From a virus: a DNA stretch of 28,565 nucleotides. The notes beneath the pieces were generated by a model. The model did no database searches. It had not been told where the DNA came from and saw only the letters and a list, made by a program, of their open reading frames with translations. Where the stretch lies: the IMG/VR virus record IMGVR_UViG_3300044970_002001, positions 1 to 28,565 of that record; one strand, 5' to 3'. This document shows positions 13,113 through 20,133 of this stretch, piece after piece. Position 1 is the first letter of the stretch, and each line of letters starts with the position of its first letter. A program made the position numbers and the translations under genes.

Positions 13113-13325
13113 TTAATTATCTTTTTCTGTTAATTTTTTTCCGCATTCCTCACAGGTGTAATCTGTTTCCTCATATGGTGGATGATCTTCATTGTAACTA
13201 AAACAATTGCCTCGATCATCTGGGCCATCACCCAGATCACCAAATTTAATTAACGCTTCCTGTTCTGTTGGGAAACAATCGCAACAGAAATCGATCGGAT
13301 TAGATTCGGATGTATAGATTCTCAC
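13113..13325 (-). CDS. small cysteine-rich protein, 70 aa, GTG start
   Basis: Reads from GTG at 13325: VRIYTSESNPIDFCCDCF..., ending EETDYTCEECGKKLTEKDN. Two cysteine groups (CCDC near residue 15 and CEEC near 60) could bind zinc as a small ribbon. The ATG-initiated longer frame runs back through the promoter and terminator, and no ATG lies between promoter and coding region, so GTG is the likely start (20-nt leader). Confidence 0.65.
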   Translation of the reverse strand: MRIYTSESNPIDFCCDCFPTEQEALIKFGDLGDGPDDRGNCFSYNEDHPPYEETDYTCEECGKKLTEKDN

Positions 13326-13345
13326 TGTGTTTTGATTTATGAATA

Positions 13346-13377
13346 CAAATATAAATGAAATAAATTTAACCTGCAAA
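13346..13377 (-). promoter_or_regulatory. Bacteroidota-type promoter, class RG
   Basis: TTTGCAGGTTAAA and TTATATTTG boxes, 32 nt; leader 20 nt to a GTG start. Confidence 0.85.
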
Positions 13378-13385
13378 TTTTTATA

Positions 13386-13413
13386 AAAAGAAAAGGGAGA
13401 CCTAGAGTCTCCC
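13386..13413 (-). terminator. terminator of the 14416-13445 operon
   Basis: GGGAGAC/GTCTCCC stem (13395-13413), then a T-rich run on the minus strand. Confidence 0.85.
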
Positions 13414-13444
13414 AATCCCAATCAAAACAAAACAGAAATATACA

Positions 13445-13801
13445 CTATTCATCATCCCCATATGGGGCTTCGTTGAATGTCTTATAATTATCATTCAGGG
13501 GCTTCTCATACACCTGATAATACACATGCTCGTAGATAGCAACCATGTCATCAGTTTCAAGGTCTGAATAATCCCAGACCTCTCCAGAAGTCGTTTTAAT
13601 ACACACCACCTTCGAAAGGTTTTCATAGAAAATGGTTTTAATGTCTTGCGTTCCTTCCGCAGTTGAAATCGCCAGACCCTCGCCTTCCACATCGAATTCA
13701 GCAAAAGGTGGTTGGTCTGATTTCATCAATGCTTCCGTTGCTCGCATAAGGTCAACGCGAAGTTTTGACAGCCGTTCGTTAAAGTCTATAAAGTTGCTCA
13801 T
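13445..13801 (-). CDS. hypothetical protein, 118 aa
   Basis: Begins MSNFIDFNERLSKLRVDLMR. A helix is followed by a short beta domain (LAISTAEGTQDIKTIFYENL, VVCIKTTSGEVWDY) and an acidic C-terminus. Not recognised. Last gene of a four-gene operon from promoter 14436, 3 nt after the gene at 13805. Confidence 0.75.
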   Translation of the reverse strand: MSNFIDFNERLSKLRVDLMRATEALMKSDQPPFAEFDVEGEGLAISTAEGTQDIKTIFYENLSKVVCIKTTSGEVWDYSDLETDDMVAIYEHVYYQVYEKPLNDNYKTFNEAPYGDDE

Positions 13802-13804
13802 ATT

Positions 13805-14005
13805 TTATTTATCAGTTTCTTCATCATAAGGACATTCATTGTCATACCAAATATCCTCAATATGTTCAGAGAGTTCGTTCTCAACCTTCTCAATAAACTT
13901 TGGTCGGGCTGTATTCAAAATCTCTTCCTCACTTGCATTCTCATCGACAACAACCCTTGTTACCAATGAAACATATACCAGTTTTGCTACCTTTTTACTT
14001 TTCAT
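13805..14005 (-). CDS. conserved small phage protein, 66 aa
   Basis: Begins MKSKKVAKLVYVSLVTRVVV. A beta strand is followed by DENASEEEILNTARPKF and an acidic helix ending IEDIWYDNECPYDEETDK. The layout (V-TRV-VDE-A-EEEI---A...ENI--I--D-ECPYD) recurs in many phage small proteins without known function. The ATG at 14005 overlaps the upstream gene by 11 bp (ATGAAAAGTAA). Confidence 0.75.
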   Translation of the reverse strand: MKSKKVAKLVYVSLVTRVVVDENASEEEILNTARPKFIEKVENELSEHIEDIWYDNECPYDEETDK

Positions 14006-14204
14006 ATATTGAATAATGGTTGAAAGCAATCTCAAATAAATCATCTTCGGGTACATCCTCCACATCGGTATAACCCCAAGCGGATAACATTTCGGTATCT
14101 TCACTCAAAATGTTTTTGATGTGTTTGATAACCTCATCCCTTGATTTGAATTCCAATGGGCTGTTGATAGCACCCTCATCCACCCAAACTCTTTCCGTAC
14201 TCAT
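13995..14204 (-). CDS. small protein, 69 aa
   Basis: Begins MSTERVWVDEGAINSPLEFK. A helix (RDEVIKHIKNILSED) and an acidic end (VEDVPEDDLFEIAFNHYSIY). Not recognised. Coupled to both neighbours: ATGA overlap with the gene upstream and 11-bp overlap with the gene downstream. Confidence 0.75.
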   Translation of the reverse strand: MSTERVWVDEGAINSPLEFKSRDEVIKHIKNILSEDTEMLSAWGYTDVEDVPEDDLFEIAFNHYSIYEK

Positions 14205-14416
14205 TCTGCAATCTCCTCAATTTTGGTTAAGAAATAATCGTAGTAATCATTGAAGATGTCTTGTGCTTCTTCGGTGTAATATGAAACACCCTCGTTCACA
14301 ACATACATTTCGTTTTCATCAACGATTAAACCCTTTGAAAACATTTCGTGTTTGGTAAACTCGTTAGCAATCTCACTTGCGAGTTCCAATTTGTTGATTT
14401 TAATAATATCGCTCAT
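14201..14416 (-). CDS. small acidic protein, 71 aa
   Basis: Begins MSDIIKINKLELASEIANEF and ends YFLTKIEEIAE. Helical N-terminus, then MYVVNEGVSYYTEEAQDIFN. Not recognised. First gene of the operon, 19-nt leader; its stop overlaps the next start as ATGA. Confidence 0.75.
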   Translation of the reverse strand: MSDIIKINKLELASEIANEFTKHEMFSKGLIVDENEMYVVNEGVSYYTEEAQDIFNDYYDYFLTKIEEIAE

Positions 14417-14435
14417 TATGTTTTTGATTTGAATA

Positions 14436-14467
14436 CAAATGTAAGTGAATTATTTTTAACTCGCAAA
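14436..14467 (-). promoter_or_regulatory. Bacteroidota-type promoter, class RG
   Basis: TTTGCGAGTTAAA and TTACATTTG boxes, 32 nt; leader 19 nt. Drives four genes (14416-13445). Confidence 0.85.
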
Positions 14468-14476
14468 TTTGAATGC

Positions 14477-14503
14477 AAAAAAAGTTTGGGGAATTTCTTC
14501 CCC
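14477..14503 (-). terminator. terminator of 14511-14861
   Basis: GGGGAA-GAAA-TTCCCC hairpin on the minus strand (14503-14488), then a T-rich run. Confidence 0.85.
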
Positions 14504-14510
14504 ATTCTTT

Positions 14511-14861
14511 TTAGGCAGTTTCTTCCTCAAGTTGACACGCCTCACCTCTCTCAACTGAATTAATCAGTTCGCAGATGTCGTGTTGAATGCCACCTCTAAA
14601 TGTATCAGTTTCAAACTTTATATCCTCAACTTGAATTTCATTTCCGTTTTGAATGTAGAATTCACATCGGTTTGTATTCACCTCAATGTCTTCATCATCT
14701 GCTTCATCAATGATTGCTTCAATCCTGTCCTTTAACTCTTCAAAGTTAATGTTGGATTTTGGGTTTTCCTCAAACTTGTTAAGTAGGTTAATGACATCCT
14801 CTTTGGTAAAGAGTGAACCTGCTGATTGGTTTACCAATTCGATAATCTCTTGTTTTTGCAT
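14511..14861 (-). CDS. acidic protein, 116 aa
   Basis: Begins MQKQEIIELVNQSAGSLFTK. An N-terminal helical part (KEDVINLLNKFEENP) is followed by an extremely acidic helix (IEAIIDEADDEDIEV) and a polar C-terminus (CQLEEETA). It could mimic nucleic acid or bind a basic partner, but no family is recognised. Leader 23 nt from promoter 14885. Confidence 0.75.
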   Translation of the reverse strand: MQKQEIIELVNQSAGSLFTKEDVINLLNKFEENPKSNINFEELKDRIEAIIDEADDEDIEVNTNRCEFYIQNGNEIQVEDIKFETDTFRGGIQHDICELINSVERGEACQLEEETA

Positions 14862-14884
14862 ATTATGGGTTTTTGATTGTGATA

Positions 14885-14916
14885 CAAAGGTAACTTATAT
14901 TTTTTTAACCTGCAAA
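14885..14916 (-). promoter_or_regulatory. Bacteroidota-type promoter, class RG
   Basis: TTTGCAGGTTAAA and TTACCTTTG boxes, 32 nt; leader 23 nt. Three bases after the preceding stop. Confidence 0.8.
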
Positions 14917-14919
14917 TTT

Positions 14920-15216
14920 TTAATACATTTTTTCTGTAAGTTCTTTTGCTTTCTCGTAGTGCTTGGCAATCTGCTTGGCAAACGATTCTAATCTTGTTCT
15001 TGTCTTGGCGTATGCAAAGAACTGGGAATACTCGCTATCAAACTCAATACCACTACAATTTACATTGCGTTTAACGGCATCCTCAAAGTCATAGGCGGAC
15101 TCGTATTGGTGACCTAATTGTTCACTTGACGGAATACCTGTTAGTGTCCATTGGGCACCCTCCCAATCACCTTTGTAGATACCTAACCCTTTAACTGCCG
15201 ATGGAAAATCACTCAT
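14920..15216 (-). CDS. hypothetical protein, 98 aa
   Basis: Begins MSDFPSAVKGLGIYKGDWEG. A beta start is followed by helices (SYAYDFEDAV-like segment at 40-47, then LESFAKQIAKHYEKAKELTE at the end). Not recognised. The long upstream frame runs through the divergent promoter region, so the ATG at 15216 is used (27-nt leader). It is the first minus gene left of the strand switch. Confidence 0.7.
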   Translation of the reverse strand: MSDFPSAVKGLGIYKGDWEGAQWTLTGIPSSEQLGHQYESAYDFEDAVKRNVNCSGIEFDSEYSQFFAYAKTRTRLESFAKQIAKHYEKAKELTEKMY

Positions 15217-15243
15217 AACTATTATTATTTTTTGGTTATGGTG

Positions 15244-15275
15244 CAAAGATATGTGCAATATTTTTAACCCACAAA
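15244..15275 (-). promoter_or_regulatory. Bacteroidota-type promoter, class RG
   Basis: TTTGTGGGTTAAA and CATATCTTTG boxes, 32 nt; leader 27 nt. Left half of the divergent pair. Confidence 0.75.
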
Positions 15276-15315
15276 TTTTAACGCAAAAAAAAATAAAAAA
15301 ATTTTCATCGTAAAG

Positions 15316-15347
15316 TTTGTGAGTTAAATTTATTGTGTTTATATTTG
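15316..15347 (+). promoter_or_regulatory. Bacteroidota-type promoter, class RG
   Basis: TTTGTGAGTTAAA and TTATATTTG boxes, 32 nt; leader 21 nt to the SprT-like gene. Right half of the divergent pair, 40 bases of almost pure A/T from its partner. Confidence 0.8.
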
Positions 15348-15368
15348 CACCAATCAAAAACACAAACA

Positions 15369-15839
15369 ATGGACTTAAACAAAGCACAAGCACTCGCAAA
15401 CGAACTCATGCAAAAGCATGGCATCAAGCAACATGGTTGGATTTTCCGTTTTGACAACGCAAGACGCAGGTTTGGTTGTTGCAAATATCGGTCAAGGACA
15501 ATCACATTATCAAAATACCTAACGCACTTAAACGATGAAAAAGAAGTTAGAAATACCATATTACACGAAATCGCACACGCCCTTACACCTGGACACCACC
15601 ACGATTGGGTATGGAAAGCCAAAGCAAGAGAGATTGGTTGTTCGGGGGATAGATGTTATAGCGGTAAAAGTGTTACAACACCCGAAAGCCGTTATATTGC
15701 AGTTTGTTCGGGTTGTGGTCATACACATAAGAAACATAGAGCAACACGCACAATATCTTCTTGTGGTTTTTGTTCGGGTGGTCGCTATAACCCTACATAC
15801 AAATTGGAGTTCAAATTAAACCCAAAAATTTTGCAATAA
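15369..15839 (+). CDS. SprT-like zinc metalloprotease, 156 aa
   Basis: Begins MDLNKAQALANELMQKHGIK. The HEIAHALTPGHHHDWVW block near residues 66-82 carries the HExxH zinc site with a further His downstream, as in the SprT / Spartan family. Two CxxC pairs (CSGCG near 117 and CGFC near 134) form a C-terminal zinc ribbon typical of SprT. Spartan relatives cleave DNA-protein crosslinks; a phage copy could protect its DNA or degrade a host protein (inference). ATG chosen after the promoter; the longer frame translates the promoter. Confidence 0.9.
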   Translation: MDLNKAQALANELMQKHGIKQHGWIFRFDNARRRFGCCKYRSRTITLSKYLTHLNDEKEVRNTILHEIAHALTPGHHHDWVWKAKAREIGCSGDRCYSGKSVTTPESRYIAVCSGCGHTHKKHRATRTISSCGFCSGGRYNPTYKLEFKLNPKILQ

Positions 15840-15841
15840 AA

Positions 15842-15873
15842 TTTGCAAGTTAAATTTATTTCACTTACCTTTG
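15842..15873 (+). promoter_or_regulatory. Bacteroidota-type promoter, class RG
   Basis: TTTGCAAGTTAAA and TTACCTTTG boxes, 32 nt; leader 22 nt. Two bases after the SprT-like stop. Confidence 0.85.
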
Positions 15874-15895
15874 TATTCACAAAACAAAATAAGAT

Positions 15896-16408
15896 ATGAA
15901 ATCACTTTTCACCAAAGAATGTTTATCGGTATCAGTAAACCGAATTCAAGACAACAAATTGCGTTTATCCATTAGTTCGGACTATTCGGGTTCGGGTAGA
16001 AAATCGCAGTTGTATGTAAACGAAAAACGACTTGCAGAAGTTGTTGAGGGTTTTTGGAAATCAATCAAGACCAAAAACTTGTTGTCAATGTCCGTATCAT
16101 TCAGCGAGATTGATTGGTATGATGATATGACCGATATGTACGAAACACCTATTATCCGTATGGAAAGAGGGTTAAAAAAGGCTCGTATCGGTTGCAAAGA
16201 CCACGGCTCAATACCAAAGGATTGGTCGGTTGATGTTTACTTTACATTCAGCGACACCACAAAGAACACACCGATACTTGAAGTTGTAAAGGGTGCGTTG
16301 GGTTCATACTTTGACGCTGACGCTGAAAAATCATTTGTTAAATCATTAAAACCTTTATTGCAGAAGAAAAGCGATAGAGCAAGTTGGGAGGTTGAATATG
16401 AGTACTAA
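15896..16408 (+). CDS. hypothetical protein, 170 aa
   Basis: Begins MKSLFTKECLSVSVNRIQDN. Beta-rich N-terminus (KLRLSISSDYSGSGRKSQL), a helix (EVVEGFWKSIKTKNL), then strands and a helical C-terminal part (FVKSLKPLLQKKSD). Not recognised. Followed by an 11-bp overlapping gene (ATGAGTACTAA), so the two are coupled. Confidence 0.75.
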   Translation: MKSLFTKECLSVSVNRIQDNKLRLSISSDYSGSGRKSQLYVNEKRLAEVVEGFWKSIKTKNLLSMSVSFSEIDWYDDMTDMYETPIIRMERGLKKARIGCKDHGSIPKDWSVDVYFTFSDTTKNTPILEVVKGALGSYFDADAEKSFVKSLKPLLQKKSDRASWEVEYEY

Positions 16409-16586
16409 TTTTATCACAATACCAACGATGAGAGAGAAGTTATTGGATGCCATCATTGAGATGGCATCCGATGAATTTGAAACAATGGATGATGTTCTTG
16501 CACTGGCAAAGAAGTCCGATGAGGAACTTGTTGATGTTGTTATCGGGATTGCGAGGTACTACAAAGAAGAAAATAATTTGTCGTAA
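16398..16586 (+). CDS. small helical acidic protein, 62 aa
   Basis: Begins MSTNFITIPTMREKLLDAII. Almost entirely helical and acidic (MASDEFETMDDVLALAKKSD, then EELVDVVIGIARYY). Not recognised. The ATG at 16398 lies inside the end of the previous gene; an upstream TTG is less likely. Confidence 0.7.
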   Translation: MSTNFITIPTMREKLLDAIIEMASDEFETMDDVLALAKKSDEELVDVVIGIARYYKEENNLS

Positions 16587-16588
16587 AA

Positions 16589-16620
16589 TTTGCAAGTTAA
16601 ATTTATTTCACTTACCTTTG
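16589..16620 (+). promoter_or_regulatory. Bacteroidota-type promoter, class RG
   Basis: TTTGCAAGTTAAA and TTACCTTTG boxes, 32 nt; leader 21 nt. Two bases after the preceding stop. Confidence 0.85.
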
Positions 16621-16641
16621 TATTCATAAACAAAATAAGAT

Positions 16642-17250
16642 ATGGGACAGTATTACAAACCTTGTATTCTTGCTGATAAAACAGAAGAAACACAATCGGA
16701 AAAAGTTTTGGGTTGGATGTATTCACACGAATACAACAACGGGCTCAAACTAATGGAACACTCGTGGTTGCGAAACGACTTTGTGAACACCTTTGAAAAG
16801 TTGTTGTCCCCTCGTGGCAAGTTCAACAAAGCCCGTGTAGTTTGGGCGGGTGATTATGCAGACGGAGAACCCGAAATGACACACCAAAACGAAGAGGGCA
16901 AAGCCGTTGAGGTGAACCTTTACGAACTATGCGAAGACGAAAACAAGTTGAACCCAAAGCGTGTAACCAAGTCAAACTACCGCTTTATTCTTAACCACAC
17001 CAAAAAGCAGTTTGTGGATAAAGAGAAAGTGCCCGTGTCGGAATATTGGACTGATGATAAAACGGGGAAAAAATACCCGTTCACAATTCACCCGTTACCT
17101 TTACTAACTTGCGAGGGCAATGGTCGTGGTGGTGGTGATTTCAGGGGTGATGAACGGGGACAAGTTGGGGTATGGGCAAGGCACTCAATATCTGTCGCAA
17201 ATAAAGTCCCAAATGGTTATACAGAGTTTACCTTTGATTTGACCGAATAA
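16642..17250 (+). CDS. conserved MGQYYKP-type protein, 202 aa
   Basis: Begins MGQYYKPCILADKTEETQSE. Further blocks are GLKLMEHSWLRNDFVNTFE, RVVWAGDYADGEPE, then YRFILNHTKKQFVDKEKVP, HPLPLLTCEGNGRGGGDFRG and VGVWARHSISV. I recall this protein type from phages of many hosts; its role is unknown. The conserved GRGGGD loop followed by an invariant-looking W could be a ligand site (inference). Own promoter, 21-nt leader, and a terminator after it. Confidence 0.8.
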   Translation: MGQYYKPCILADKTEETQSEKVLGWMYSHEYNNGLKLMEHSWLRNDFVNTFEKLLSPRGKFNKARVVWAGDYADGEPEMTHQNEEGKAVEVNLYELCEDENKLNPKRVTKSNYRFILNHTKKQFVDKEKVPVSEYWTDDKTGKKYPFTIHPLPLLTCEGNGRGGGDFRGDERGQVGVWARHSISVANKVPNGYTEFTFDLTE

Positions 17251-17280
17251 AATTTGTTGTGTTTTTTGATTTGCAACAAT

Positions 17281-17310
17281 GGGGGTGGTGGAAACATTGC
17301 CCCCTTTTTA
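17281..17310 (+). terminator. terminator of 16642-17250
   Basis: GGGGGTGGTG-GAAA-CATTGCCCCC hairpin (17281-17304) with three wobble pairs, then a T run. Confidence 0.75.
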
Positions 17311-17353
17311 TTTTATAGGTGATCCAAAAAAAATAAAAAATTTTGCAATAAAA

Positions 17354-17385
17354 TTTGCGAGTTAAAAAAATTGCATATACATTTG
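17354..17385 (+). promoter_or_regulatory. Bacteroidota-type promoter, class RG
   Basis: TTTGCGAGTTAAA and ATACATTTG boxes, 32 nt; leader 30 nt to the ParB/Srx-like gene. Confidence 0.8.
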
Positions 17386-17415
17386 TACCCATAAACCAAA
17401 AAACAATTATTCATC

Positions 17416-18225
17416 ATGGCAAAACAAAAGACAAGGAACTTCGCGTTCAAAACCTTATTAAAAGGTTCAGTAGAAACAGATGTTAATGGTAATGTTATCT
17501 GTTACCCCGACATCGTTGAAACAAGTAACTATGAGTTACTTAAATTACTCAAATTCAATCGTGACATCGCACCTGCACACGTTCAGAAAATGGGTACGAG
17601 TGTTACTCAGTTGGCTAACGTACTTCGTGACGTTGTTATCGTTAAAATTGGTATGCACTATTTTATCGTTGATGGTCAACATTTGTATGCTTACCTTAAA
17701 TCAGCAAATCTACCTATCCGTTGCAAATTGATTGAAGCAAGGGATGAAAAGGAAGCGTTGAAGATTGTTACAATGTTAAACAGCACTTCACGAAACTGGG
17801 GTATCAAAAACTTCGTTGATGGTTGGGCGAACTTTAACAAAGACGTGAAAATCCTAAAAGACCTTACAAAGCGTTTTTCACTTACCTACACAACCATTGG
17901 TGCTTTACTTACCAATTCAACAAGCGCACTTGCAAAGAAACAAATCGCAAATGGCGAATTCAAGGTTGTTGATATGGAAGAAGCGATTAAGCGTATCAAT
18001 GCGATTGATTTCTTCTACAACGCAACAGGGTTTGTTCGTAGTCAGTATGCAACAACAGGGTTGATTGACTTTATGGGTAACTTGGGTGTTGAGAAATACT
18101 ACAAAAATCAAGATAAGTTTATTACTTGTATTAAGCGTGGTATGAAGAAACGCAACTTCAATGGGAAAACCTATGGAAGAAAAGAAGATTACTTGGAGTT
18201 CTTCAATGCTTGTTGGAACAACTAA
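17416..18225 (+). CDS. ParB/Srx-like domain protein, 269 aa
   Basis: Begins MAKQKTRNFAFKTLLKG. Residues about 35-105 resemble the ParB N-terminal / sulfiredoxin-like fold: FNRDIAPAHVQKMGTSVTQL, the DVVIVKIGMHYFIVDGQHLY block with the DGQH motif, and a following IRCKLIEARDEKEALKIVTM with L-N-S-T-SRNW. The DGQH motif resembles the D-G-x-H/R nucleotide-binding loop of the family. The C-terminal half is helical without a clear ParB helix-turn-helix, so partition is unlikely; a DNA-processing or regulatory role is more plausible. Confidence 0.75.
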   Translation: MAKQKTRNFAFKTLLKGSVETDVNGNVICYPDIVETSNYELLKLLKFNRDIAPAHVQKMGTSVTQLANVLRDVVIVKIGMHYFIVDGQHLYAYLKSANLPIRCKLIEARDEKEALKIVTMLNSTSRNWGIKNFVDGWANFNKDVKILKDLTKRFSLTYTTIGALLTNSTSALAKKQIANGEFKVVDMEEAIKRINAIDFFYNATGFVRSQYATTGLIDFMGNLGVEKYYKNQDKFITCIKRGMKKRNFNGKTYGRKEDYLEFFNACWNN

Positions 18226-18244
18226 ATTTCTCAAAACAAAAAGA

Positions 18245-18271
18245 GGGGACAAATAAAGTCCCCTTTTTTTT
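18245..18271 (+). terminator. terminator of the ParB/Srx-like gene
   Basis: GGGGAC/GTCCCC hairpin (18245-18263) and eight T. Confidence 0.9.
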
Positions 18272-18280
18272 ATCTTAAAA

Positions 18281-18312
18281 CTTGCAAGTTAAATTTATTG
18301 TATTTATATTTG
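18281..18312 (+). promoter_or_regulatory. Bacteroidota-type promoter, class RG
   Basis: CTTGCAAGTTAAA and TTATATTTG boxes, 32 nt; leader 16 nt. Starts ten bases after the terminator. Confidence 0.85.
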
Positions 18313-18328
18313 TACCAATCAAAAAACA

Positions 18329-18634
18329 ATGAGCAAGTATAAAACAACTTTGGACTATTGGAACCCACGAAACGAAACGGTTGTAACCGAAGATGGGTTT
18401 CGTTATGTTGATACAACTTCAATCGTAACAAACACAAAAGAGATTGAGGACGATACCGAAATCGGTATGTTTGAACAATTTTACAAACTAAACAATCGTT
18501 TGAGGTATTGTAATGGTTCATACTACAAATGGCAAGATGGTGTTTGGGCAACCAAATATAGTGAATGGTTAAAGTCCGATGATTACAAAGAAAAGAGTTT
18601 TAACCTTTACTATGGTAATGGGGTTGTGGATTAA
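18329..18634 (+). CDS. hypothetical protein, 101 aa
   Basis: Begins MSKYKTTLDYWNPRNETVVT. Aromatic-rich, with an acidic stretch (KEIEDDTEIGMFEQFYKLNN) and repeated W/Y in the C-terminal part (SYYKWQDGVWATKYSEWLKS). Not recognised. Single gene. Confidence 0.75.
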   Translation: MSKYKTTLDYWNPRNETVVTEDGFRYVDTTSIVTNTKEIEDDTEIGMFEQFYKLNNRLRYCNGSYYKWQDGVWATKYSEWLKSDDYKEKSFNLYYGNGVVD

Positions 18635-18652
18635 AAAAAATTTACATTAAAA

Positions 18653-18684
18653 TTTGCACATTAAATTTATTTCGTTTATCTTTG
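18653..18684 (+). promoter_or_regulatory. Bacteroidota-type promoter, class YA
   Basis: TTTGCACATTAAA and TTATCTTTG boxes, 32 nt; leader 20 nt. Confidence 0.85.
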
Positions 18685-18704
18685 CTGTATCAAAAAACAA
18701 AACA

Positions 18705-18953
18705 ATGGCAACAAAGAAATTACCAAAATTAGCACAAAGACAAATCAGTTCAAACGGACACAATGTGTATGTTAGTTTGGTTGGTAATGTTGGGTGCATT
18801 AGTATTGAGGATAACAACTTATATCCCGATAGTGATAGTCGTTCAGAGAGAAGAAATTTGAACTATCATACAATGATGATACCTTTAATGACAAGAGAGG
18901 ATTTGAAGGATTTGCATATTGCGATTGGTGAGGTATTAAAAAATTCAAAATAA
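18705..18953 (+). CDS. hypothetical protein, 82 aa
   Basis: Begins MATKKLPKLAQRQISSNGHN. A beta hairpin (VYVSLVGNVGCISIEDNN) is followed by a charged loop and a C-terminal helix (TREDLKDLHIAIGEVLKN). Not recognised. The longer frame would translate the promoter, so the ATG at 18705 is used. Confidence 0.7.
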   Translation: MATKKLPKLAQRQISSNGHNVYVSLVGNVGCISIEDNNLYPDSDSRSERRNLNYHTMMIPLMTREDLKDLHIAIGEVLKNSK

Positions 18954-18955
18954 AA

Positions 18956-18987
18956 TTTGCAGGTTAAATTTATTTCACTTACCTTTG
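18956..18987 (+). promoter_or_regulatory. Bacteroidota-type promoter, class RG
   Basis: TTTGCAGGTTAAA and TTACCTTTG boxes, 32 nt; leader 25 nt. Two bases after the preceding stop. Confidence 0.85.
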
Positions 18988-19012
18988 TATCATAATCAAA
19001 ACGCAAAACAAA

Positions 19013-19693
19013 ATGAAATTAGTAATCAGTAATGTAGAGTTCCCCTTTGACTTGGGTTGTCGTGTAATGAAAATGAAATACACCGATTGTCCAATGGAAC
19101 AATTAAGTGATTTTTGGGAAGAAATCCAGCCACTTACATTCAAAGAAATTGCACAATTATCTAACTTGGAACAAAGGCGAATTGCCATACTTCACTTGGG
19201 GTTGGAAAAGATTGTTGCAGATGTAAACCCAAAATTGTTATCAAAGAAAACAATTAAGAAAACAACCACTTGGGTTGATACCAATGGCGAATTGGTTGAA
19301 CACACCTTTAACGATACCTACGAACTTTATGAGGTTAGTGGTAGTTATTTCAGCGAGGGTTTGTCGGGTTTTAGGCAAATGGAAAATGCCTATTATGTGA
19401 GGTGCAAAGATACTTCCACCGATAGAGAATATCTTATTTGGGTTGATGTGAAATCAGTATTCAACACAAACAATGAGGACGATTGGTTTCGTGTTGAAAA
19501 ACTTAAACAAGTTAATGCGATACAATGTATTGCGTGGACTATTCAAACCAATGTTCCAAAAGGCAACATAGAGAAAATTATTAGGCAAGGGGATTGTATT
19601 ATGATTAAACCAAAGGGCAAATACAAACCTTTGGATAGTGTGCGACACTTGACTGAAAATGAATATCGGGAGTTAATTGTTGCAGAAAGTTAA
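19013..19693 (+). CDS. hypothetical protein, 226 aa
   Basis: Begins MKLVISNVEFPFDLGCRVMK. The N-terminal third is helical (FKEIAQLSNLEQRRIAILHL). The middle is beta-rich with YELYEVSGSYFSE and YYVRCKDTSTDREYLIWVDV. A third block carries IQCIAWTIQTNVPKGNIEKI and DCIMIKPKGKYKP. The last block resembles an SH3-like or peptide-binding end but no family is identified. Single gene. Confidence 0.75.
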   Translation: MKLVISNVEFPFDLGCRVMKMKYTDCPMEQLSDFWEEIQPLTFKEIAQLSNLEQRRIAILHLGLEKIVADVNPKLLSKKTIKKTTTWVDTNGELVEHTFNDTYELYEVSGSYFSEGLSGFRQMENAYYVRCKDTSTDREYLIWVDVKSVFNTNNEDDWFRVEKLKQVNAIQCIAWTIQTNVPKGNIEKIIRQGDCIMIKPKGKYKPLDSVRHLTENEYRELIVAES

Positions 19694-19700
19694 AATAAAA

Positions 19701-19732
19701 CTTGCACATTAAAATAATTATACTTATCTTTG
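19701..19732 (+). promoter_or_regulatory. Bacteroidota-type promoter, class YA
   Basis: CTTGCACATTAAA and TTATCTTTG boxes, 32 nt; leader 20 nt. Confidence 0.85.
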
Positions 19733-19752
19733 TATCATAAAACAAAATAGAT

Positions 19753-20022
19753 ATGCCAAAAAAACAATTTCAAAAACACACCTTGCTTGTGGGCGAGGGT
19801 GTTAATCAGCACACACTTTATGGGGAGTTTGCCCTTGACACCGATGTTATGGACTTCCCCGAAATCGCAGTCAAAAGAGATAGCGAGTTGAAACACGAAA
19901 AACCTAATGGTGCGTGGAGTAACGAACACAAAACCTTAAAGGTTGAACAAGGTAATTGGGTTATGGGAAAACAAGTTGAGTACAACCCTTTTAACCAACA
20001 AATAACACGAATTTGGGATTAA
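19753..20022 (+). CDS. hypothetical protein, 89 aa
   Basis: Begins MPKKQFQKHTLLVGEGVNQH. Beta-rich, with LYGEFALDTDVMDFPEIAVK and a C-terminal TLKVEQGNWVMGKQVEYNPF. Not recognised. Own promoter and terminator. Confidence 0.75.
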   Translation: MPKKQFQKHTLLVGEGVNQHTLYGEFALDTDVMDFPEIAVKRDSELKHEKPNGAWSNEHKTLKVEQGNWVMGKQVEYNPFNQQITRIWD

Positions 20023-20044
20023 AGATTTTGTTTGTTTGATGATT

Positions 20045-20069
20045 GGGGGGAGTAATCCCCCCTTTTTTT
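20045..20069 (+). terminator. terminator of 19753-20022
   Basis: GGGGGGA-GTAA-TCCCCCC hairpin with a GNRA loop (20045-20062), then T run. Confidence 0.9.
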
Positions 20070-20079
20070 TGAAATAAAA

Positions 20080-20111
20080 TTTGCACATTAAATTTATTTC
20101 ATTTACCTTTG
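20080..20111 (+). promoter_or_regulatory. Bacteroidota-type promoter, class YA
   Basis: TTTGCACATTAAA and TTACCTTTG boxes, 32 nt; leader 22 nt. Confidence 0.85.
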
Positions 20112-20133
20112 TATCAATCAAAAAACAAAACAA

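Noticed and set aside
17253-17284. A further promoter after 16642-17250 (AAATTTGTTG)
   Set aside because: No TAnnTTTG box lies at the required distance; the position is occupied by the terminator G run.
17416-18225. True ParB plasmid-partition protein
   Set aside because: Only the N-terminal DGQH-type domain is recognisable; no ParA neighbour, no clear helix-turn-helix and no parS-like repeats.
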